Translations under genes and position numbers: made by a program
The notes under the pieces: model-generated
What the model was told of the DNA's origin: nothing
Database searches by the model: none
What the model saw: the letters and a program-made list of their open reading frames with translations, nothing else
Origin: an uncultured Helicobacter sp.
GTDB lineage: Bacteria > Campylobacterota > Campylobacteria > Campylobacterales > Helicobacteraceae
Length of the DNA stretch: 64,000 nt
Assembly: GCA_944326445.1 (NCBI GenBank)
Contig: CALVDZ010000001.1
Location: 1 to 64,000, forward strand
Direction: 5' to 3'
In this document: in pieces, positions 16,844-25,863 of the stretch
How positions within the stretch are numbered: the first letter of the stretch is position 1
Layout: each line of letters opens with the position of its first letter

Positions 16844-17863
16844 ATGAAAAAGCTTGTTTTGTTGCTAATGTGTGGTGTGGGGCTTGCGTGGGCGCAAAAG
16901 ATCGCAGAGCTTGCCCAAATCGTGGGGATTAGAGAAAACTCGCTCGTGGGCTATGGGCTCGTGATAGGACTCAATGGCACGGGGGATAAAAACGGCTCGA
17001 AATTCACTATGCAGAGTATGGCAAATATGCTAGAGAGTATGAATGTCAAAGTCTCGGCAAATGATATAAAGTCAAAAAATGTTGCGGCGGTGATGGTAAC
17101 GGCAAATATGCCCGCCTTTGCGCGTGCGGGGGATAAAATCGATATACAAGTCTCCTCCATCGGCGATGCCAAATCCATAAATGGCGGCACACTCGTGCTC
17201 ACGCCCCTAAGCGCGGTAGATGGCAATATCTACGCCCTAGCGCAGGGGGCTATCACGCTTGGCGAGAGTAGCAATACCCTCTCGGGCACGCTCATAAATG
17301 GCGCGACTATCGAGCGCGAAGTCGCCTACAACATCGCCGCACAAGACTCCGCCACGCTTAGCCTCAAAAAATCCGATCTCCAAAATGCCGTGAAGATTCA
17401 GCAAACGCTCAATGAGACTTTCAACGCCAATGTCGCCCAAGCCATAGATTCACGCACCATTAGGCTACATAAGCCTGAAGTGATGAGTATGGTGGAGTTT
17501 TTGGCACTTGTGGAGGAAGTGGAGATTGAGTATATCCAAAAGCAGCGGGTTGTCATCGATGAAAAAAGTGGGACGATTGTCGCGGGGCTGGGGATTACTA
17601 TAGAACCTATTGTGGTTACACACGGCGAGCTCACGCTTAAAATCTCTGATGAGATTCAAAGCGATCCAGAGGCTCTAAGTATCGGCGATGATGTGAGTAT
17701 CTCCAAAGCCCAAAGCACCATCGCCACCAATGGCAAAAAGCCCACAATCGCCAATGTCGTGCGCGCACTGCAAAAAATCGGCGCAAGCCCCAAAAATATC
17801 ATCTCAATCCTAGAGACGATGAAAAAAAGTGGCGCGATAACTGCGGACATTGTGGTGATGTAG
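16844..17863 (+). CDS. flgI: Flagellar P-ring protein FlgI
   Basis: FlgI assembles the periplasmic P ring around the flagellar rod. A Sec signal peptide (about 17 residues, ending A-W-A) is followed by the family opening K-I-A-E-L-A-Q-I-V-G-I-R and G-L-V-I-G-L-N-G-T-G-D. The C-terminal V-V-R-A-L-Q-K-I-G-A-S-P is also typical. A longer frame opens at 16760, but the ATG at 16844 has AAGGAGA at 16834-16840 and makes the signal peptide N-terminal, giving 340 residues. It begins a plus-strand run into the FlgJ-type gene and flgS. Confidence 0.96.
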   Translation: MKKLVLLLMCGVGLAWAQKIAELAQIVGIRENSLVGYGLVIGLNGTGDKNGSKFTMQSMANMLESMNVKVSANDIKSKNVAAVMVTANMPAFARAGDKIDIQVSSIGDAKSINGGTLVLTPLSAVDGNIYALAQGAITLGESSNTLSGTLINGATIEREVAYNIAAQDSATLSLKKSDLQNAVKIQQTLNETFNANVAQAIDSRTIRLHKPEVMSMVEFLALVEEVEIEYIQKQRVVIDEKSGTIVAGLGITIEPIVVTHGELTLKISDEIQSDPEALSIGDDVSISKAQSTIATNGKKPTIANVVRALQKIGASPKNIISILETMKKSGAITADIVVM

Positions 17864-17885
17864 ATTCTATAAAGGAGGTGTGAAA

Positions 17886-18320
17886 ATGAATGTGTCGCTG
17901 CAAAATGGTATCAATGCGTATGAGAATCTAAAAGGCGATGCGCTACTACAAAATCTAAAAAACCGTGTCCAAACCACACAAGGCGCGCAAAGCATAAAGG
18001 GCGCGCAAGCTATGCGAGGTGGGCAAAATGCTCAACCTACACAAAACGCGCAAAATACGCTCTCCTCACTCCAAACGCTCCAAGCCAAGGGGGATAATGA
18101 GGAGGATAAGAAATTACGCGAGCAGACGGATAATTTTGAGGCGTTGTTTTTGCAGATTATGCTAAAAGATGCGATAAAAAATGAAAATCCACTCTATCCC
18201 AAGCAGCCCGGGAGCGATATCTATCACTCAATGTATATTGAAAATCTCGCAAGCACTCTTAGCGGAAGCTTTGGGTATAGCGAGCTACTCTTTAATTACC
18301 TTAGAAGTTTGCAAAAGTAA
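17886..18320 (+). CDS. FlgJ-type rod-binding protein
   Basis: The C-terminal 65 residues are the rod-binding domain of FlgJ, the chaperone and cap of flagellar rod assembly. The marks are F-E-A-L-F-L-Q-I-M-L-K, G-S-D-I-Y-H-S-M-Y and the final F-G-Y-S-E-L-L-F-N-Y-L. The muramidase domain of enterobacterial FlgJ is absent, as in other Campylobacterota. Residues 30-60 form a Gln/Ala-rich low-complexity linker with repeated G-A-Q. A GTG at 17880 is in frame, but the ATG at 17886 is better spaced from AAAGGAGG (17871-17878). It is co-transcribed with flgI. Confidence 0.85.
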   Translation: MNVSLQNGINAYENLKGDALLQNLKNRVQTTQGAQSIKGAQAMRGGQNAQPTQNAQNTLSSLQTLQAKGDNEEDKKLREQTDNFEALFLQIMLKDAIKNENPLYPKQPGSDIYHSMYIENLASTLSGSFGYSELLFNYLRSLQK

Positions 18321-18352
18321 AGGCTAGATTCTAAAAAACAAAGGGAGTGCGT

Positions 18353-19423
18353 ATGGAGGATTTGCCACAGGAGAGTTTGCTAAGCCATAATCTCATCGAA
18401 AGCCTTGATACTAATGACAAGCAAAAGGTGCTAGATTCACTCCTAGAGCTCATTCAAGGCACCTATCAGCTCGAAGAAGAGTTTAAAAGTCTAAAAAACC
18501 TCTATAACAATGTCCTAGAGCTCCTGCCCCAAGCCATTTGGGTGCTAGAGAAAGATGGCAAGCTCTTTTATCAAAACAACCAAGCCTATGCGATGCCTGA
18601 AGTCCTAGCCCTTATCCAAACGAGCCTAAGCCTCTCGCCAATCAACATAGGCGAGATTTATGAAAGCGAGCTGGAGTATAACAACAACGCCTACATGTTT
18701 AAGATTAGCCCGCTAAGCGATAAAACCATCATCACTGCCTTTAACATCACTAACCAAAAACGCCAAGAGCGACTAGCCTCTATGGGGCAAGTCTCCGCAC
18801 ATCTAGCCCACGAGATACGCAATCCCGTGGGCTCTATCTCGATTCTGACTTCTAGCTTGCTAAAGCGCGGTGATTGTAGTATCCAGCCTATCGCCACAGA
18901 GATTAAAAAATCCATTTGGCGTATCGAGCGGCTCATCAATGCCACCTTGCTTTTTTCTAAAGGCATTAGTGTCAATAAAAAGCCCCACACGCTCCAATCT
19001 ATCGAGCAAGAGCTTAGGGAATCCATTGCGTATTACACATATTCTAAAGACATTGAGTTTAGATTCACATTTATAGAATCTAGCGAGGTGCTTATAGACT
19101 TTGATCTCTTTAGCATTGTGCTGCAAAATTTTGTGTTTAACGCCATCGATGCGATTGAGGAGAGTGATGAGGAGCGAGGGTGCGTGGAGGTGTGGTGTAG
19201 CCAAGATGAGGCAAAAAGCGTGTTTTATGTGCGTGATAATGGCAAGCCAATCGAGGATAAAAACCTGCTTTTTGAACCCTTTAAAAGCACCAAGTTAAAG
19301 GGCAATGGGCTAGGGCTAGCCCTAAGTCAGCAAATCGTGCAAGCCCATAATGGGCGCATTAGTTTGCAAGAAAATGGCGATAAGGTTTTTGTGATTGAAA
19401 TCCCCGCGCTAATTCACAGCTAA
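18353..19423 (+). CDS. flgS: Flagellar sensor histidine kinase FlgS
   Basis: FlgS phosphorylates FlgR, the activator of RpoN-dependent middle flagellar genes, in response to assembly of the export apparatus. It is a soluble kinase with an N-terminal helical region, a PAS-like segment (about 50-130), an HisKA box H-L-A-H-E-I-R-N-P with His153, an N box (N-F-V-F-N-A-I-D-A-I) and G boxes (V-R-D-N-G-K and G-N-G-L-G-L-A-L). The 356-residue size is close to H. pylori FlgS. The ATG at 18353 is favoured over a GTG at 18347 that overlaps AAGGGAG. Its position behind flgI, itself with an RpoN-type promoter, allows positive feedback. Confidence 0.9.
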   Translation: MEDLPQESLLSHNLIESLDTNDKQKVLDSLLELIQGTYQLEEEFKSLKNLYNNVLELLPQAIWVLEKDGKLFYQNNQAYAMPEVLALIQTSLSLSPINIGEIYESELEYNNNAYMFKISPLSDKTIITAFNITNQKRQERLASMGQVSAHLAHEIRNPVGSISILTSSLLKRGDCSIQPIATEIKKSIWRIERLINATLLFSKGISVNKKPHTLQSIEQELRESIAYYTYSKDIEFRFTFIESSEVLIDFDLFSIVLQNFVFNAIDAIEESDEERGCVEVWCSQDEAKSVFYVRDNGKPIEDKNLLFEPFKSTKLKGNGLGLALSQQIVQAHNGRISLQENGDKVFVIEIPALIHS

Positions 19424-19495
19424 TCCACAACTTTTGCCTACACTGCACGCACACTTTTGCTTAAAAAGTGGATTTTACCCAATAAGGAGTAGTGT

Positions 19496-19900
19496 ATGAA
19501 AAGAAGACTAGCACTCAGTGTATTCACAAGCCTCGCGCTAGGTGGCGCGCTCTGTGGAGCGGACTTTGGGAAGCAGAGCAACAAGGAGCTGCTCTCCCTC
19601 TCTGGCAAGGTAAGCCCCAAGGATATGCCTGAGTATAGGCTAGAGATAGCCAAGCGTATCGAGAATATGAGCGTGAAAGAGGCGCGGGAGTTTGAGGAGG
19701 GCTTGCGTGAGCAAGCCCAAAAGGTGTATGATGGTATGAAGGTTAAGGACTTCCGCGCTTACAAACACGAGGTGCATAAGGAAATGGAGCGATTTTGCCG
19801 TGAGAATAAAGAGCAGTGCAAGCTGCTGCACCCGCCAAGGCATTATAAGATTCATAGCGAGCACGATGAGGGAGCTAGAGCCCCTAAACCCAAGAAATAA
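19496..19900 (+). CDS. DUF1104 family secreted protein
   Basis: The 134-residue product has a Sec signal peptide ending around Cys20-Gly21. A short helical domain follows, with A-D-F-G-K-Q-S-N-K-E-L-L-S-L-S-G-K and the M-P-E-Y-R-L-E-I-A-K-R-I pattern that I associate with DUF1104 periplasmic proteins of Helicobacter and Campylobacter. Charged residues, Lys and Glu, dominate the rest, and the C-terminus is His/Pro/Lys-rich. It is 12 bases upstream of a response regulator gene and probably co-transcribed with it, so it may be a sensor accessory or a target of that two-component system. Confidence 0.65.
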   Translation: MKRRLALSVFTSLALGGALCGADFGKQSNKELLSLSGKVSPKDMPEYRLEIAKRIENMSVKEAREFEEGLREQAQKVYDGMKVKDFRAYKHEVHKEMERFCRENKEQCKLLHPPRHYKIHSEHDEGARAPKPKK

Positions 19901-19912
19901 TGAAGGCAAAAA

Positions 19913-20626
19913 ATGAGTGATAAAAACAAGCGAGGTGCGAGAATCTTGCTTCTAGAAGATGATGGTGTGCTCGCAGAGATTTTGTGCGAGTTTTTGGAGA
20001 GCGAGGGCTTTAGTATCGAGCTGTGTCAGGACGCCTCTAGCGCGCTTAGCTTGGCGTATGAGAGGAGCTTTGATCTGTGGCTGCTTGATGTGAAAGTGCC
20101 TCTGGGCGATGAGCTAGAGGCGATGGAGGCTCTCCCGGGCTTTGAAGTACTCAAAGCCCTGCGTCAAGCAGACAAAACCACGCCTTGTATTTTTATCACT
20201 TCGCTTAGCAGCGTGCAGGATTTGCAAATGGGCTATGAGGTGGGCTGCGATGATTTTTTGCGCAAGCCCTTTGAGCTTGTGGAGCTGCGGCTGCGCATTC
20301 ACACGCTGCTCAAACGCCCCTTTGCGCACCGCAAGGCACAAATGGAGGATTTTGGTAATGGCGTGAGCTTTGATGTCATCACCAAAACCCTGTATAAAGA
20401 GGGCGAGATCCTGCCACTCACCAAAAAAGAAACCGCCCTGCTAAATCTCCTCCTGCAGCACCCAAACACCTATATCCCCCAAGAGCGCATTTTTGAGACG
20501 CTTTGGGATATGGGGCAGGAGCCTAGCGAGCTCTCACTGCGCGCGTATATCAAAAATTTGCGCAAACTCATCGGCAAGCACAAGATTGTAAATCAACACA
20601 ACAAGGGCTATTGCTATGTTCGCTAG
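19913..20626 (+). CDS. OmpR-family response regulator
   Basis: The receiver domain has the acidic pocket E-D-D at 15-17, the phosphoacceptor Asp59 in L-L-D-V-K-V-P and Lys118 in R-K-P-F. The segment after Asp59 is about seven residues longer than usual, with an acidic stretch G-D-E-L-E-A. The winged-helix DNA-binding domain fills residues 140-237 and ends in the typical N-K-G-Y-C-Y-V-R. The 3' end overlaps the kinase gene by 11 bases. The target genes are not evident. Confidence 0.9.
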   Translation: MSDKNKRGARILLLEDDGVLAEILCEFLESEGFSIELCQDASSALSLAYERSFDLWLLDVKVPLGDELEAMEALPGFEVLKALRQADKTTPCIFITSLSSVQDLQMGYEVGCDDFLRKPFELVELRLRIHTLLKRPFAHRKAQMEDFGNGVSFDVITKTLYKEGEILPLTKKETALLNLLLQHPNTYIPQERIFETLWDMGQEPSELSLRAYIKNLRKLIGKHKIVNQHNKGYCYVR

Positions 20627-21911
20627 CTCCACTAAGCGCACGATAGCTAAGATTCTATCCCTGTATCTGGGCACGAGCCTTGTGCTGCTATGCGGGCTGT
20701 TTTATTTTGTGTATAAGAAGGAAACGCGCAATATCTATTATGAGCAGGTTATCTCGCTGCGTGAGGTATCGCTAGGGATTACAGAAATTTTGAAAAAATA
20801 CCCAAATAACCTAGAGCGCGCGCTTACAGAGATTAGAGAATCTAGGGCAGATCTCGCCTTTGGGATTTTTAGCAAAAGGGGCGAGGTGGTGTTTTCTAAC
20901 CTCCTAGCCAATCCCACGCACGAGGAGTTTTTGGAGGGATTTTATAAGATAGATGATAGGGTAGTGCTCGATCCAGAAGCCTTTGCCCACCGCCATTACA
21001 AGCCCACGCGCTTCCCGTATAGAATCTTTATCCAAGATGAAAATGTCGATTCGCTCATCATCGCAAACAACATCAAGCTTGGCGTGTATTTCGTGCTTAT
21101 CCTCCTAGCGATGGGGATTGTGGCGTATTTTTTGGTGCGATTGTTTCTAAAGCCTATCCACAACCACATACAGCGGCTTGATAGCTTTATCAAAGACACG
21201 ACACACGAGATCAACACGCCTATTAGCATTATCCTAATGAGTGTGGAGATGCTCCAAACAAAAGCCCTAAGCTCTGAAGATAAGAAAAAAATCACGCGCA
21301 TTAAACTCGCGTCCTTGCAGCTAGAGCATATCTATCGCACGCTTGTGGCGTATAACTTCCCCCATAGCCTCCCACAGACTAAGCAAAGGCTTAGGATAGA
21401 TTTGCTTTTGTGCGAGCGGCTAGAGTTTTTCGCGCCATTTTTGGCACAAAAATCCCTCACACTCCGCAGTGATCTCGCCCCCGCACATCTATACGCAAAC
21501 AGAGAAAAAATCATCACATTGTTTGATAATCTCCTAAGCAATGCAATCAAATACAACAAGCACAATGGGGAGATTTCTATCATTTTGCGCGAGGGATATT
21601 GTGCTATTAGAGATAGCGGGAGCGGGATAGATTCTAAACATAGGGCGATGATTTTTGAGCGATTTGCGCGCTTTGATAAAAGCGTGGGGGGATTTGGCAT
21701 AGGGCTTAGCCTCGTGCGCGAGATATGCAGGGAGTATGGCATACGCATACGCGTGCAGAGCGCACAAGAGGCACAAAGCCAAAGTGGCGTGGATACACAA
21801 AGTGTGGATAAGGGCAGTGCGGATAATGCGAGTAATGCCAATAAGGGCGGCAGTGCGTTTGTGCTTACTTGGGATTTGGAGGCAGGAGATGGGCGTGCAG
21901 ATTCTCAATAA
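20616..21911 (+). CDS. Membrane sensor histidine kinase
   Basis: Partner of the upstream regulator. Two membrane segments (about 12-33 and 155-177) flank a periplasmic sensor domain of about 120 residues. The phosphoacceptor is His197 in T-H-E-I-N-T-P. The catalytic domain shows N-L-L-S-N-A-I-K-Y, R-D-S-G-S-G-I-D, F-E-R-F-A-R-F-D and G-I-G-L-S-L-V. Just before the last strand a Gln/Ser/Asn-rich stretch of about 30 residues is inserted, with a Q-S-Q-S-G-V-D-T-Q-S core, which is unusual for the compact ATPase fold. Total 431 residues. The stop overlaps the next gene by 23 bases. Confidence 0.88.
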   Translation: MFASSTKRTIAKILSLYLGTSLVLLCGLFYFVYKKETRNIYYEQVISLREVSLGITEILKKYPNNLERALTEIRESRADLAFGIFSKRGEVVFSNLLANPTHEEFLEGFYKIDDRVVLDPEAFAHRHYKPTRFPYRIFIQDENVDSLIIANNIKLGVYFVLILLAMGIVAYFLVRLFLKPIHNHIQRLDSFIKDTTHEINTPISIILMSVEMLQTKALSSEDKKKITRIKLASLQLEHIYRTLVAYNFPHSLPQTKQRLRIDLLLCERLEFFAPFLAQKSLTLRSDLAPAHLYANREKIITLFDNLLSNAIKYNKHNGEISIILREGYCAIRDSGSGIDSKHRAMIFERFARFDKSVGGFGIGLSLVREICREYGIRIRVQSAQEAQSQSGVDTQSVDKGSADNASNANKGGSAFVLTWDLEAGDGRADSQ

Positions 21912-22641
21912 TCCTAAAAAGGGCGCGCTAGAGCTAAGGGAAAGTGCCGATGGGAGCGTTAGCGCATATAGCACGCGCTTTGATGAGTGCTATCATAGTT
22001 TGAGGGACGGGGCGCTGCGTGAGAGCCTCTATAAGCACATCATACCGGCTTTTAGCGCACTTGAGGGTGCGCGCGAGATGAGAATCTTAGACATTTGCTT
22101 TGGGCTTGGGTATAACACCTTGGCGAGTTTGTATTATGCGCGCACTCACAATCTCCCTCTAAATCTGTATATCTACTCCCCCGAGCTAGATGACTCCCTA
22201 TTGACAAACCTCATCGACTTCCCCTATCCTAGGGAGCTTGCCACGCTACCCTTATGCGAGATTTTGTGTGCATTGCGCGATAGGGGCGTGTATGAGGACG
22301 CGCACACATATATAGAGGTGAGGCTCATCGATGCGTGTGTGTATGTGCGAGAAATCCCCACAGAGGGCATTGATGTGATTTATCAAGACGCCTTTAGCCC
22401 TAGGAAAAATCCCGAGCTTTGGAGTGAGGCGTATTTTGCGCAGCTTTATAGAATCCTCGCGCCAAATGGCATACTCACCACTTATTCCCAAAGCGCAGCC
22501 ATACGCAAAAACGCCCTTGTCTGCGGGTTTGTCGTCTATGATTGTGTGCATAATGAAAATCTTGTGCGTGGGGGGAGTGTGATGAGCAAGCGTGAGCTCT
22601 CACTCCCACGCTATCGTCTCAAACGCTATGAGGCGCGCTAG
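21889..22641 (+). CDS. MnmC-like (DUF752) tRNA-modification methyltransferase
   Basis: The product resembles the methyltransferase domain of MnmC, which completes the 5-methylaminomethyl-2-thiouridine modification at the tRNA wobble base. It has a SAM motif I-L-D-I-C-F-G-L-G-Y-N-T and the diagnostic D-V-I-Y-Q-D-A-F-S-P-R-K-N-P-E-L-W. The FAD oxidase half of E. coli MnmC is absent, as in MnmD-type proteins. A longer frame opens at 21736 inside the kinase gene; the ATG at 21889, after GGAGGCAGGAG, is the natural start and gives 250 residues. Confidence 0.8.
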   Translation: MGVQILNNPKKGALELRESADGSVSAYSTRFDECYHSLRDGALRESLYKHIIPAFSALEGAREMRILDICFGLGYNTLASLYYARTHNLPLNLYIYSPELDDSLLTNLIDFPYPRELATLPLCEILCALRDRGVYEDAHTYIEVRLIDACVYVREIPTEGIDVIYQDAFSPRKNPELWSEAYFAQLYRILAPNGILTTYSQSAAIRKNALVCGFVVYDCVHNENLVRGGSVMSKRELSLPRYRLKRYEAR

Positions 22642-22647
22642 GCTGCT

Positions 22648-23256
22648 TTAGGCTTGGTAGAGTAGTCCGCTAGCGATATTTTGGACAAGTGGAGTATGAA
22701 AGTCTGCATTGATCTGATACGCCCCTAGATTCTCCGTGTGCAGGATATCTGCGAGCCTTAGCGCAAACTCCATAGCCGTGGCAGGTCCTTGTGAAGTCAG
22801 GATAGAATCCACATAGCACACGCGCCTATCCACATAGCACAATCCCTCATCGGCGTGACTCTCTCGCAGTGCCTCGGCTTGGCAGGAGGGGTAGCAGGTA
22901 AATTCCTTTGATAAGATTCTAAAATGTGCGAGCACAATGGGCGCGGCACAGATGGCAGCGATGAGCCTATGTGAGCTGGCAAACGCCCTCAAAACCTCGC
23001 CCAAACCTTTATGCGCACGCATACGCTGCATATTTTCATAGCCCCCTACAAGCGCGATACACGCACACTCCTCATACTCATTTTGGGCAAACATCCCATC
23101 AGCTTGCAGCGTGATATTATGCGCTCCCACCAAGCTTGGGCTAGATTCTAATGAGAGAATCTCCACGCCTATCTCACAGCGGCGCAGCACATCCACCACG
23201 CTAATAAGCTCAATCTCCTCAAAGCCCTTTGCAACGGGCACGATCACCTTTTTCAT
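22648..23256 (-). CDS. DJ-1/PfpI family protein
   Basis: A small cytoplasmic protein of the DJ-1/ThiJ/PfpI superfamily. The nucleophile elbow is A-A-I-C-A-A-P with Cys103, and the conserved Glu lies in G-F-E-E-I-E near residue 13. Members act as glyoxalases, deglycases or redox-responsive chaperones; which applies cannot be read here. A GTG at 23262 is in frame, but the ATG at 23256 sits at proper distance from AAGGAGG. The gene converges on the MnmC-like gene with six bases between. Confidence 0.85.
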   Translation of the reverse strand: MKKVIVPVAKGFEEIELISVVDVLRRCEIGVEILSLESSPSLVGAHNITLQADGMFAQNEYEECACIALVGGYENMQRMRAHKGLGEVLRAFASSHRLIAAICAAPIVLAHFRILSKEFTCYPSCQAEALRESHADEGLCYVDRRVCYVDSILTSQGPATAMEFALRLADILHTENLGAYQINADFHTPLVQNIASGLLYQA

Positions 23257-23315
23257 AATCACCTCCTTAATTTTTAGGGAACTATAAAGTTTATTGTTAA
23301 ATAGGTAAAGTCTGC

Positions 23316-23321
23316 TACAAT
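23316..23321 (+). promoter_or_regulatory. Extended -10 promoter for clpS-clpA
   Basis: CTGCTACAATAG lies 25 bases before the clpS start, preceded by an AT-rich stretch. It is the same extended -10 type found at other genes in the window. Confidence 0.45.
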
Positions 23322-23346
23322 AGCGGGCAAAAATTTAGGAGAGTTT

Positions 23347-23643
23347 ATGCCACAAAGCAGCCACGAGAGTGCCACAGATACCGCGATTGAAGAACCCACA
23401 TTTTATGAAGTGATTTTGTTTAATGATGATTGGACGACGATGGATTTTGTCATCGATGTGCTTATGCGTATTTTTGAAAAAAGCAGCGATGAAGCCGTGA
23501 ATATTATGCTAAAAATCCACAAAGAGGGCTCTGGAGTGTGTGGCGTGTATCCCTATGATATCGCCGAGCTAAAGGCAAAAATCACGCTAGATTTGGCAAA
23601 GCAAAATGGCTATCCGCTCCGCGTGCAGACAAAACAACTCTAA
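23347..23643 (+). CDS. clpS: ATP-dependent Clp protease adaptor ClpS
   Basis: ClpS binds N-degron substrates and hands them to ClpA. The 98-residue product has the family core: L-F-N-D-D-W-T-T-M-D-F-V (N-D-D binding loop), V-L-M-R-I-F, the H-K-E-G-S-G-V-C-G-V-Y motif and the final L-R-V-Q. It is nine bases upstream of clpA, so the adaptor and its unfoldase are co-expressed, as in many proteobacteria. Confidence 0.95.
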   Translation: MPQSSHESATDTAIEEPTFYEVILFNDDWTTMDFVIDVLMRIFEKSSDEAVNIMLKIHKEGSGVCGVYPYDIAELKAKITLDLAKQNGYPLRVQTKQL

Positions 23644-23652
23644 AGGCAGACA

Positions 23653-25863
23653 ATGACACATAATCTACCATTTATCATCAGCGAAGCTAGAGAAATCGCT
23701 AAGGATATGCAACACAATATTTTGACAACCGAACATATATTTTTGGCACTTTTATACAGCAAAGAGGGCAGTGAGTTTTTGGGCAAATTTGGGGGCAATG
23801 TCAGCGAGATGGCAAGTATCACTTATGCCTATCTCAAACGCTATGTCCCAAGCTCGCACAATCTCGACAATAGCCCTATGCACACGCCGTCACTAGAGAG
23901 AATCTTTGGGCTTATGATGGGTCATCTGCAGGCTCAAGGCAGGCAAAGGCAGCCAGAGATTGGGGATTTTATTGCAGCGGTGCTTGAGGAGCAGCATTGC
24001 TATAGTGCTAAGATTCTAAACGCTCAAGGAATCGATCGCTACAGCGTGCTAAGCTACCTCACCCAAGAGCAAGAAAAGGACAACCAACAGCGAGGGAGTG
24101 GGAGTGAGGGCAACCAACGCCAAGAGAGCTATCTCGCACAATTTGCCAAAAACCTCACACAAGCAGCCATTGAAGGCAAGATAGATCCTATCATCGGGCG
24201 CAATGAGGAGATTTTGCGCATTAGTGAGATTCTCTGCAGGCGCAAGAAAAACAACCCCGTGCTTATTGGGGAATCGGGCGTGGGTAAAAGCGCGATAGCC
24301 GAGGGACTTGCACTTGAGATTAGCCAAAAGCGCGTGCCACAAGCCCTGCATAATGCGCAGATTTTTATGCTCGATCTCGCCTCTATGGTGTCTGGGAGCA
24401 AGTATCGTGGGGATTTTGAAAAACGCTTAAAGGGTGTGTTGAGCGAGCTTGAGAAAATCCCAAATAGCATTGTGTTTATCGATGAGATTCACACGATCGT
24501 GGGTGCGGGAGCGGCAAATAGCTCGAGCCTTGATGCCTCAAACCTCCTAAAGCCCGCCCTTGCTAATGGCTCCCTGCGCTGCATTGGGGCGAGCACATTT
24601 AATGAGTTTAAGCAAACTTTTGACAAGGATAAGGCACTTTTGCGCCGTTTTTGTAAGGTGGAGGTTAAAGAGCCTAGCATAGAGGATTGTTATAAGATTT
24701 TGGAGGGTTTGCAGCCCATATATGAGAAGTTTCATAATGTCAAATACACGCACGCCGCGCTCAAAGCCTGTGTGGATCTCTCACATCGCTACATTACTGA
24801 TAGATTTTTGCCCGATAAGGCGATTGATTTGCTCGATGAGAGCGGAGCGTATTTTAAGATAAATGCCAAAGATTCCCTGCCCACCATTAAGCCAAAGGAC
24901 ATTGAATCTATCATCTCAAAAAGCGTGCATATCCCCAAAACTCAAGTCAATCGCGATGAGAGCAGGGCACTTAGGGACTTAGAAAAGACGCTAAAAAAGC
25001 GCATTTTTTCACAAGATAGGGCTATCGAAGAAGTCGTGCGCGTGATAAAGAAAAACAAAGCCGGGCTTGGCGAGCTAAATAAGCCCATCGGAAGCTTTGT
25101 GTTTGCGGGACCAAGCGGCGTGGGCAAGACAGAGCTTAGTATCGAGCTTGCCAAAGCGCTAGGGATTGCGTTTGTGAAGTTTGATATGAGCGAATATATG
25201 GAATCCCACTCCATATCGCGGCTCATCGGCGCGCCGGCGGGCTATGTGGGCTTTGAGCAAGGGGGCTTGCTCGTGGATTCTATCCGCAAAAATCCCTATT
25301 GCGTGCTGCTGCTTGATGAGATTGAAAAGGCACATAGCGATATTTATAATGTGCTGCTGCAGGTGCTAGATGCTGCGAGTTTGACGGATAATGCGGGCAA
25401 TCGCGCGGATTTTAAAAATGTCATCGTGATTATGACGAGCAATGCGGGGAGCAAAGAGGGCAATGCCTTGGGCTTTAATGCCGATAACAAGGGCAAGAGC
25501 GAGGGGGCTATCAAGCATCTTTTCTCGCCAGAGTTTCGCTCGCGCCTTGATGGCGTGGTGCATTTTGGCGCACTTGGAGTGCGTGAATACCGCCTCATCG
25601 CGCAAAAATACCTTGAAGATCTCAATGCGCAGCTAAAAAATAAGCACATCACGCTGCTGCCAGATTCTAAAACGCTAGAGTATTTGGCGAGCCAAAGCGT
25701 GGATAATGCGCTTGGGGCGCGCGAGATACGGCGTTTGATAGACACACAGATTAAGCTCCCGCTAAGTGATGAGATACTCTTTGGCAAGCTTAAGAAAGGT
25801 GGCAGGGTAAAAATCACAGCCAAAGACAAAGCCCTGCATTTGGAAGTGCTAAATCGCACTTAA
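23653..25863 (+). CDS. clpA: ATP-dependent Clp protease ATP-binding subunit ClpA
   Basis: ClpA is a hexameric AAA+ unfoldase that feeds substrates to ClpP. It has an N-terminal double Clp repeat (1-140), a first AAA domain with Walker A G-E-S-G-V-G-K-S at 206-213 and Walker B F-I-D-E-I-H, and a second AAA domain with G-P-S-G-V-G-K-T near 487-494 and L-L-L-D-E-I-E-K. The D2-small domain ends the 736-residue protein. No M-domain coiled coil is present, which excludes ClpB. clpP is not in the window. Confidence 0.96.
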   Translation: MTHNLPFIISEAREIAKDMQHNILTTEHIFLALLYSKEGSEFLGKFGGNVSEMASITYAYLKRYVPSSHNLDNSPMHTPSLERIFGLMMGHLQAQGRQRQPEIGDFIAAVLEEQHCYSAKILNAQGIDRYSVLSYLTQEQEKDNQQRGSGSEGNQRQESYLAQFAKNLTQAAIEGKIDPIIGRNEEILRISEILCRRKKNNPVLIGESGVGKSAIAEGLALEISQKRVPQALHNAQIFMLDLASMVSGSKYRGDFEKRLKGVLSELEKIPNSIVFIDEIHTIVGAGAANSSSLDASNLLKPALANGSLRCIGASTFNEFKQTFDKDKALLRRFCKVEVKEPSIEDCYKILEGLQPIYEKFHNVKYTHAALKACVDLSHRYITDRFLPDKAIDLLDESGAYFKINAKDSLPTIKPKDIESIISKSVHIPKTQVNRDESRALRDLEKTLKKRIFSQDRAIEEVVRVIKKNKAGLGELNKPIGSFVFAGPSGVGKTELSIELAKALGIAFVKFDMSEYMESHSISRLIGAPAGYVGFEQGGLLVDSIRKNPYCVLLLDEIEKAHSDIYNVLLQVLDAASLTDNAGNRADFKNVIVIMTSNAGSKEGNALGFNADNKGKSEGAIKHLFSPEFRSRLDGVVHFGALGVREYRLIAQKYLEDLNAQLKNKHITLLPDSKTLEYLASQSVDNALGAREIRRLIDTQIKLPLSDEILFGKLKKGGRVKITAKDKALHLEVLNRT

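Noticed and set aside
21736..21888. Longer N-terminus for the MnmC-like protein
   Set aside because: The extra 51 residues lie inside the kinase gene in another frame, with no family similarity, while the ATG at 21889 has a good ribosome site.
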